Positions 56,422 to 64,000 of a stretch of DNA of 64,000 nucleotides are shown here, piece by piece. The position numbers and the translations under genes are program-made. Numbering within the stretch: the first letter of the stretch is position 1; each line of letters starts with the position of its first letter. This DNA comes from Heterostelium album PN500 (taxonomy: Eukaryota; Evosea; Eumycetozoa; Acytosteliales; Acytosteliaceae). The notes beneath the pieces are model-generated. The model was given only the letters and a program-made list of their open reading frames with translations. It was not told the origin of the DNA and did not search any database. Location: assembly GCF_000004825.1 (NCBI RefSeq), contig NW_008805065.1, positions 744,001 through 808,000 of the forward strand, written 5' to 3'.

Positions 56422-57658
56422 TTTGTATTAGTACTTTTAGATTTTACAGTTAATTTAGAATACTGAGTAATGATTTGATGAATAAACTGATTGAGAAATT
56501 TCAATATTTATAGATTTCAAATTGCTATCAGTTCCTATTAAAGATAAAAATTAAATAGGGATATTATTAATTATTCCTTTAATTTATTTCAAATAATGTA
56601 CATTATTATTTTTATCTTTTAAAGAAATAATCTCTTTACAACTAATCAATCTAATAGTTTTGTAGTATTCCATTATGATGTATTTGTACTATCAAATGAC
56701 ATACTGTGTATTGGTGGTTATGAAAAAATCTAAGATTTCATCTTTTGAAAAAACTAACCCACTTTAATAGATATCTGTAACAATCATTATTTTTTTCTTG
56801 TGGGGGAATTGAATGACATAACACATTTGGATTGAGTAATATACAGAACTATATAAGATGATAAAATTTTGGTGATGTTTTTAATAATCATCCAAACAAT
56901 TGTTTTTGTAATAAGAAAAAACTATTTATTTCAATATATACTGACAAACAATCATACTAGGGTTAATAATTTCCCTCATTCAATCTACCAATTTGGTGGA
57001 TCAGATATCAATTTGATGACGAAAACAAGGTCTATTTATAATAATTGTATGTTTAATTAAAGGTATGAATACTCATTGTATAATAAACATACTTGAATTC
57101 TTCAATCAGTTGACTGAAAATATAATAGATTTTACAAATTTATTTATTGTACTTTAAATTTTTGTCGTTTTTGATTGGGGAAAGGATAAACAATCAAATT
57201 CATTCATTGGACTGTTACTTGCTAATCTATTAAACTACTAAATAATAATACATATTTTGAATTTTCAAAGTCAATAATTATTGATATTAACTTTTTCGAA
57301 TATTGCAAATTACTATTTTTATTTAATAGAAGTCAAATACCTATCCACTGACAATTATATTGGTTTTCCACATTACCCCCTTTTTTTCTCATCTTTAAAA
57401 AACAAAAAACAATCAAACAAAATAATTATTACCAATAAAATTTCATTAACACTCCATCTTTATTGAAATATTTGATGAGTTTTTTTTTTAATATTAAAAA
57501 GATAACATTAATGAGTCGAATTTAAATTAAAAAAAATAAAATAATATGAGTTTCTTAATTGATTAAAAATAAAATAATATTATTTTTTTTTTGAGATAAA
57601 TAGTTTTTTTTCTTGATATTTTTTTTATACTTATTATATGATTATATTTTTATTTTAA
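56422..57658. other. Intergenic with possible kelch-like relic
   Basis: About 1.24 kb. A short frame ending at 57060 reads PHSIYQFGGSDINLMTKTRS, which looks like one kelch blade, but no flanking blades exist. Other frames are short and AT-driven. No gene supported. Confidence 0.4.
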
Positions 57659-60600
57659 TTATACAGATGATTTTATGGGTGATGTTGGTGGTGCACTAAC
57701 AAAGATTTGCTCGTAATGCTGTACACAAAAAGTGAATAGTCCAGGAATCAATCCTTTCAGTGATTGTGCAAAGCATGTTGTCACATTTGCTAAAACCATC
57801 TTGTTGTGATCGCTCTGCTCTGTCACTCTCTTTGCAAATCTTATCATGTGTTTCAATAAATTATGTTCATTCTTTGGAATTTGTTTGAATAACTCTACAA
57901 CTGAACTGATTTTTTCATCCTCTGACATTGTTCTATCAGCTATTAAAAAATAAAATGATTAAATTAGTTAGTTAGTTGGAAAATATCATTGAAACTAACA
58001 AAAAAGTAGTTTATGTTATACATACCAATAATTTCAGCAGATACAATTCTTAAACTTGTTGGTACTAGTAAATCTGGAAGTTCTCTTAGATATAGTTTGA
58101 GTAATCCAGCCACTGCATGGGTGTCACGCGATGCTGGATATTCAACGTTGGAACCTTTGTCGAGTATTGCTTTCATCTCCTGAATCTCTGTGGAACTGCC
58201 AGAGATACGGAGAATTCCTTCCTCCTGAATGTGTCGCTCGAGGAAATTTACCATTTTCGTTACAAACGAAGGAATCTCTGCATTTGGATTCTCTCGTGCC
58301 ATTACATCGTCCAACTTGATGCCAAACACTCCTGGGAATTTCATACCGCCACTCTCCTTCTTCCAGGTGGATGACATCGACTCTTCTTTGGCACGATCGA
58401 CACTCTTTTGCTTGGTGTGTTTCTTTTCGAGGATTGGCTTGGAAATTTCGTTGGGTTTACGCTCGTACCACGATACCGATGCCTCCAGAACACCGAGCCA
58501 TGCCTCCATGTCTTTTTGGTTATCGAAACCAAGTAGACACCAGAGCAGTGTTGGCATCGAAGAGATGAGATCTTTCGATGAGCTATTGATAGAGTTGGCG
58601 GCATTACCTGAACCACTGCCACTACCGTTTCCGTTGGATCCACTACCACCGTTTGCGTTACCAGACTCGGCGTCGTGTTCGCCCGAGGTTATAAGTGTGC
58701 CAATACAAATGTAAAATGTTTTCTTCTTGGTGGAATCCTGTGAACTCGATACTGAGATCGATTTCTTATCGTTCAGATAGACGACGTCGAGTGGCTCTTT
58801 GGATTTGTCGTTTTTGAAAAAGAAAATAAAATTGTCTTTGAGAGTGCCCAACGCTTTCTTCTCTTGTCCTTTCTTCCAGAGTTTCGAACCGATTTGATAG
58901 GTTACCGGTGCAGCTAGTGTTGGATTCAGCAAATTGTCAAACGATATCTTGTGTTTGTAGACTACGTTGGCCAACTTCTTGGCGCAGTCGTCCTTGGTCA
59001 GCAGATAATCTTCGAGACGCTTGATGTTGTGACGGAAATATTCATTCTTTCTGGTGAGTTCCGATGCCATCTGGTTGGTACGCTTCAGCAGCATGTTACT
59101 GTGCGCAGAGATACGCGCACCCGTTTTATTCTGATCGAGAATCTCTTGAAGTTTCGACTTCATATCGACCTGGAGATGGTAGCGATTGATTTGTTCACGC
59201 TCCAACTGTCCAATTACTTCTTTCAACTGACGCGTTTGTTCCAAATTGTAATCGATCATCTGATGTAGCTGTTCAATTTGTTTGGCTGGCGGTAGCGTTT
59301 TGTCGATGCTACTATAGTGGCGTGGCTGCATAGCTGCCCAGTCAGCGCTGGATTGATGCGGCACCGGATTCAGCTGCGATATATCATGCTCGTTGCTCTC
59401 CATCTGCGAGAGAAAGTCGATTGAGAAGTTTTCCGATCGTGGTTTTCCAGCGGATTCTCTGGTGTTCTGTTGGAATTTCATGGGTGGCTGATTGAGGAGC
59501 GCAGAAAAGGCAACGGCGTCTTGTACACCAGTGAATCCTAGCCATGGATGTTTCAGCAGTTGCTCGGACGACGAACGAGACGCTGCATTTCTAATAAAAC
59601 AAAGGTGGAGGAATGATTGTAACTCTGGTGAAGCGTCGTCGGGAATGTGCACTGGAACGCGGTCGTCGATGATATGCACGAGTGCTTCCATCGCTGAATA
59701 TTTACCGAATGGTGGACTACCAGTGAGTAGCTCTATAATCAAGCAGCCCAGTGACCAAATGTCCGACTTTGGACTGACGTCGCGCAACAGCAAGACTTCT
59801 GGCGCCGTCCAGTAAGGTTCGCCAGTGATGGCGCGGAACGAACTTCCCAGTGAACAACCCAGTCCGAAATCCGAGAGTTTACATCTTCCACCCTTTGCTA
59901 GCAATACATTGTTTGCTTTGAGATTGCGATGAACCAGTTGCTGTTGATGGATGAACTGCAGTGACTCTAGAATCTGAATGACATACTTGACGAGTAACGA
60001 CTCTGGGAATGCACCCAATCGCTTATAAATATCAGAGAGTGATCCATTCTCAACAAACTCCTGTACGATTCCGAGATGATTGTGATCGACAATCATCGTC
60101 TGATAATTCACCACCGATTGATTCGATAATGATTTCAATATCTCAAATTCCTGTCTCATTATATTCTGATTGGTGACTGTCACACGATTCAAATCGATCA
60201 GCTTCACCACCACATACTCACTGGAATCTGGTGATGCCGCTGAAAATGTATTTCCAAAATATCCATTTCCAATATGATGTAATAATTGCTAGATATTAAA
60301 AATAAAAACTATTAATTTTCCACGTTGAAAATATTGTTTTCGTATAACCGACAACTTACAAATTTACCTAGAGTTGGTGGTGCTTCATCGTTTCTGGAGT
60401 TTGGTGAATATAATAAACTGCTAAAACTAACTGTTGGCTTACTGTTGTATGATGCTGGCGATAATGATTGATTGGGAGAGATCGAGGGTGAAGCAGGGTA
60501 GGATGTTGGTGTCGCTGTTTTGTTGGGCGATGGTGAAAGGTTGCCGACCGACGATGATCCAATCGGTGAGAATGTTGGATGGTGATTGTTTCCACTGGTT

Positions 60601-61025
60601 GTGGTTGTCAGTGTCGACGATGGTGAAACCGGATGATAGTTGGAGTGATGATCCAACGCCGAGTCCGATCCGTTGGCAGGCATAGCGAATTTCCTACGAT
60701 TTCGCTTCAGTGTTTTCTGACCTGGTGCAACCGATTCGAAAGAAGATGAAGAAGCGCCAGCAGCAGTCGGTGTGTCCACTTCGTGATTGTTATTGTTGTT
60801 GCTGCTGTTGTTGTTGTTATTAGTCAATTGTCCATCGTCTTCATCAGAAACACCACCATGGTCAGCGTTGAAACTGTCATCGAGTAGTTCATCGTCATTC
60901 TGATCGTCGTCGTAATCATATTCATTCTCGTCGTTTGTAGCCTGTAGGAACTCTCTGACCTGTGCTTGTAGTACACTCAAGTCCTCAGTGCTTGGGACAT
61001 CAGCGGCTACTGAAGTATCTTCCAT
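57659..61025 (-). CDS. Kinase-like / PH / RhoGAP protein, 1069 aa
   Basis: Three exons: 61025-60360, 60288-58026 and 57939-57659. Residues 1-222 are low complexity (acidic, Asn, Ser/Pro). A STE-type protein kinase domain starts near 223: glycine loop IGNGYFGNTF, Lys at 251 (VVVKLIDLN), LVHRNLKANNVLL, DFG (KLSDFGLGCS), EPYWTAPEVL and DIWSLGCLIIEL. The catalytic loop has HRN, with Asn at about 344 replacing the catalytic Asp, so it is likely inactive. A coiled coil follows, then a PH-like domain (about 685-840) and a RhoGAP domain (about 873-1060) with the Arg finger in EEGILRISGSS and LLKLYLRELPDLL. Probably a regulator of Rho/Rac GTPases and actin. Confidence 0.88.
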
Positions 61026-62806
61026 TATATTCAATTGGATTCAATACCTCCTACTACTATTAAATTAACCAAATCTTTACTACTACTATTACTATTCCTT
61101 TTCCTTTTCTATTATTACAGTTTTATTGATTTTCTAAAAATACAATGATTTTTGCTGTGCTAAAAAAAGAAAAATTAAAAAATTAATTTCTTTTTATAAA
61201 TTACTGTAAATATTTCAAATTTGGAAATGGAAATATTAATAATAAAATTTGTTGGTTTTGGTGGGAAAGTGATTGATCCGATTAATTGGACGAATAAATT
61301 ATTACAATGATTGATTAAAATTTTGATTTACTAAATATTTGTTGTTTTTAAATATTATTATTATTATAATTATTGTTTTATTTATATATCAAGTTGATTG
61401 GTTGATTTGTTTTATTTTGGTTGGTTTATAATTCTTGATCAATGATGATTATGATTTAGATATACTCCATTTACAACATACAATGTATTTTATTATTCTT
61501 ATTTATTTTATTATTAATATTTTATTTTTTTATTTTTTTATTTTTAAAAAAAAATTGATGGGTTGATTTAAACAAAAAGTTGGTTTTTGGTTTGGTTTAA
61601 AAAAAAAAAAGGTAGTGTTTTTGCTCAGCGGATAATTGAATATCATGTTAAAACAACAACAACAACAACAATTATGTGTATGTGTGTTTTGGTTGTTGTG
61701 TCAAATTGTGTTTTGGTTTATTGTTGTTTACTGTGTTGTTTTGAATCAAGTAAGAAAAAAAGAAATCATCTTAAATAACCACACCACTAGTTCCTCATTT
61801 GTGAATCTGAGTATCTAGGGGTGTTCACTATTTTAAGATGTTTGCTCGAAAGTAAATCACACCAATGCAAATTCTATTCTTTTTTTCTCTACTTCCTATG
61901 ATAAACAATTGTTAATCCAATTCCTATCCTATTCAATACTTAGGAGACATTATTATGTATCGTCTATCATCTCTCTTTACTATATATCAATCATTTATCC
62001 ATCATTAATGTGTTGAATGTCATATCTAGTGTATGGACACTTTTTGTTTTTGTGTGTGATTGTGTGGTTTTTTTTTTTTTAAAACTGAATAATGTGTGAA
62101 ATATGTATGATTTTTTTTAATGTGATGGCAATGAAAATATATAGGACAACCACATTTGAATGATTGATTTACTTACAATTTTATATTAGATTATATATTA
62201 AAATATATTGCAACTAACTAGTTACTTATAATAAACAACAATTTGTTTGTTATGTTTGTTTATGATGACTACTGTTACACTATTAATTTTTTATAATCTG
62301 ATAATATATTTTATTGTTATTTTGTTATTTTCGTAGTTCAAAAACTTTAAAAGCAAATGCATATCACTAATGATTTTAAATAAATAAATAAATAATAAAT
62401 AAATAAATAATAAGAAATGATTAGAAACAAAAAAATTTGATATCTTTGACAGCTAACAAAACAACAAACCAAACACTTTCATCAGTTTATTGAAATTTAT
62501 TTTTATTTTTTTTAGATTTTGGGTGGGGTAGTCCAATTTTCACATAATGGCACTTAAAAACACCATCGATGTTAAAATATCGTATTTTTTTCAAAATGTT
62601 GGTGGATTTTGTTGTTGGAGGAAGAAATTTTCTTGTTGAGTTGTAAAAAAATATCTCAAACAGATGAATTTCAATTGTTTTTATCTCGGACATCCAAAGA
62701 TATTTAAATATCTTTAAAGTAAACATATAATCATAATCAGAAGAACAATCATAATAATTCTTTTGTTTTTTTTTGTTTTTTGTTTTTAAATAATTTATTT
62801 CTAAAT
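61026..62806. other. Long intergenic region
   Basis: About 1.8 kb, AT-rich with CAA and GT-rich runs (61640-61740). It holds the promoter of the kinase-like/RhoGAP gene. An apparent 110-codon frame at 62487-62819 is produced by the last NLE1 exon and flanking AT-rich DNA. No other gene. Confidence 0.5.
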
Positions 62807-64000
62807 TTAATTTCTCCATCTATAAAAATAATTAATTTGTGTAAAAAAAAAAAGAAATAAAAAAGTAATTTTAAATATTAATAAATTATAATTGATTGGT
62901 TTGTAATGTTTGTTTGTTTAAAATAATAATACTTACATTTTCAATAATCTATCTTTTGAACCTGAAACTACATTCTCACCGTTTGGACTCCAATCTACGG
63001 TATAAACTTCATCGGCGTGACCTGGCAATTCCAGTGTCATTTTCTTTGTTTTGATATCCCAAATCTTGAGAGTACTGTCTTTACTGCCACTGACTAGGAA
63101 TCTGCTGTCACTCGACCAACACACTTGGTAGACGGCACCGACATGTCCACGGAAATTACCGAGGAACTTACCGGTCTGACCATCCCACAGCTTTATCGAT
63201 TTATCGAAAGATGCACTCGCGAAATAACGACCGTTCGGTGAGAAACTGACCAAGTTGATTTGCTGTTGATGTCCGGTGAGTCTGGAGATTGCTGTCTTTG
63301 AAACCGAAGGATTCCACATGATCACGGTGAAGTCATCACTGCCACTGATGAGAATATCGCCACCGCCATACTTGGCACCAGATGCTTTCGCTTCGTTGTA
63401 ACGCTCCAACGCCTTTTGTTGTGCTTTCTCCAGTGTCTCTTGGTGTTCTCCGGTGTGATCGAACGGGCCCGTTCTCAAGACGTAGTCGGTGTTGAGCGCC
63501 AGTGTATTGACCCAATGTGCATGACCCTCCAAAACCCTAATCAATTTACCCTCATTTGTATTGTAAACACGAATGGTACGATCTTGCGAACCCGTGTAGA
63601 TCATCGATTCACCACTCCACTTCAGACAGGTGACGGACATGGTGTGACCGGAGAGCGTCATCAAACAATGATTCGACTCGGTATCCCAAATCTTTACGGT
63701 TGCGTCCTTCGAGGACGATGCAAGACGCACGCATTTCGGATTCAAGTGGAACGGCTCCCATGCCAGTCCAGTAATGAATTTGGTGTGTCCTTTCAGGGTG
63801 CTTCCAACTTGCTTGCCGGTGAGTGGATTCCAAATGCGAATGTCACCTTCCATGCCACCGGTAGCGATCTTCTTGCCATCGGGTGACCAAGCTACTTGGA
63901 GAACCCAGTTGGTATGTCCTTTACAGGTGAACGACGGTGTCTGAGTGTTGAGATCCCACAGTCTGAGAGTGGTGTCACCACTCACCGATGCTAGACCGGT
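62807..64000 (-). CDS. nle1: Notchless (NLE1/Rsa4) WD-repeat protein, 3' part
   Basis: The main exon runs from 62937 past the window end; a 15-base coding tail sits in a last exon (62819-62807 plus splice) across a 117-bp intron and completes the ending as LLKIWRN, like the usual LRIWRR. Eight WD blades are visible, starting from GDTTLRLWDLNTQTPSFTCK, through LASSSKDATVKIWDTESNHC, YTGSQDRTIRVYNTNEGKLI, the family-specific helical insert (HQETLEKAQQKALERYNEAK), ILISGSDDFTVIMWNP and GHADEVYTVDWSPNGENVVS. Notchless/Rsa4 docks on pre-60S particles and is removed by the AAA ATPase Rea1/midasin. The N-terminal NLE domain with the MIDAS-binding residue lies outside the window. Confidence 0.93.

Noticed and set aside
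56869-57060. Possible kelch blade (IYQFGGSDIN)
   Set aside because: Single motif without flanking blades; could be chance or a relic.
62487-62819. 110-codon minus-strand frame starting MEKLNLEINY
   Set aside because: Its ATG is part of the NLE1 terminal exon (..A TGG AGA AAT TAA in the NLE1 frame); the rest is AT-rich spacer.
1-64000. LTR retroelements, viral copies, CRISPR arrays, rRNA genes
   Set aside because: No reverse transcriptase, integrase, capsid, long terminal repeats, spaced repeats or rRNA sequence noticed on either strand.

Overview
The window is AT-rich eukaryotic DNA from a social amoeba (Dictyostelia), probably a relative of Dictyostelium discoideum rather than that species. 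The evidence is dense short genes cut by small AT-rich introns (mostly 50-100 bp, GTAAGT/GTATGT donors), homopolymer-rich intergenic DNA, asparagine/glutamine/threonine tracts inside proteins, and dictyostelid-type families (F-box-like N-terminus, B-box/kelch protein, small two-exon hssA/2C-like genes). I saw no rRNA, convincing tRNA, CRISPR, retroelement or viral sequence. Exon junctions were set by eye from splice signals, reading phase and remembered family alignments.

Layout. 0-8 kb is accessory: a truncated F-box-like gene, a 55-aa membrane protein, a NADAR protein, decayed coding sequence, two tandem secreted LysM genes and a B-box/kelch gene. 8-13 kb is housekeeping: a peroxisomal-type enoyl-CoA hydratase/isomerase, RNA polymerase I/III subunit AC40 and RFC subunit 5, then a gene remnant. 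13-19 kb has a four-helix membrane protein, a palindromic repeat element, a divergent ubiquitin-like protein, a papain-family protease and the GPI transamidase PIG-K. 19-28 kb has a CDCA3/Tome-1-like protein with five DPRSP motifs, a dual-specificity phosphatase, SDA1 and THOC6.

28-36 kb carries a large Q/N/S-rich secreted protein, an orphan exon, an alkaline phosphatase with a reading-frame break, adenylate kinase 6 and U1-C. 36-50 kb has an RBR ubiquitin ligase, a BSD-domain protein, eIF2A, inorganic pyrophosphatase, DNAJC11 and an SppA-type protease. 51-57 kb is gene-poor and holds a small secreted protein, SURF2, three very small two-exon genes and a second copy of the palindromic repeat. 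57-64 kb has an RhoGAP/PH protein with a kinase domain that lacks the catalytic Asp, and the 3' part of Notchless (NLE1), which runs off the window.

The conserved genes lean toward ribosome production and RNA handling (AC40, SDA1, AK6/Fap7, SURF2, NLE1, eIF2A, U1-C, THOC6). They do not form operons; each has its own promoter. The accessory genes are the likely lineage-specific part: LysM secretion, small developmental-type genes, the DPRSP protein, the divergent ubiquitin-like protein and the palindromic element.
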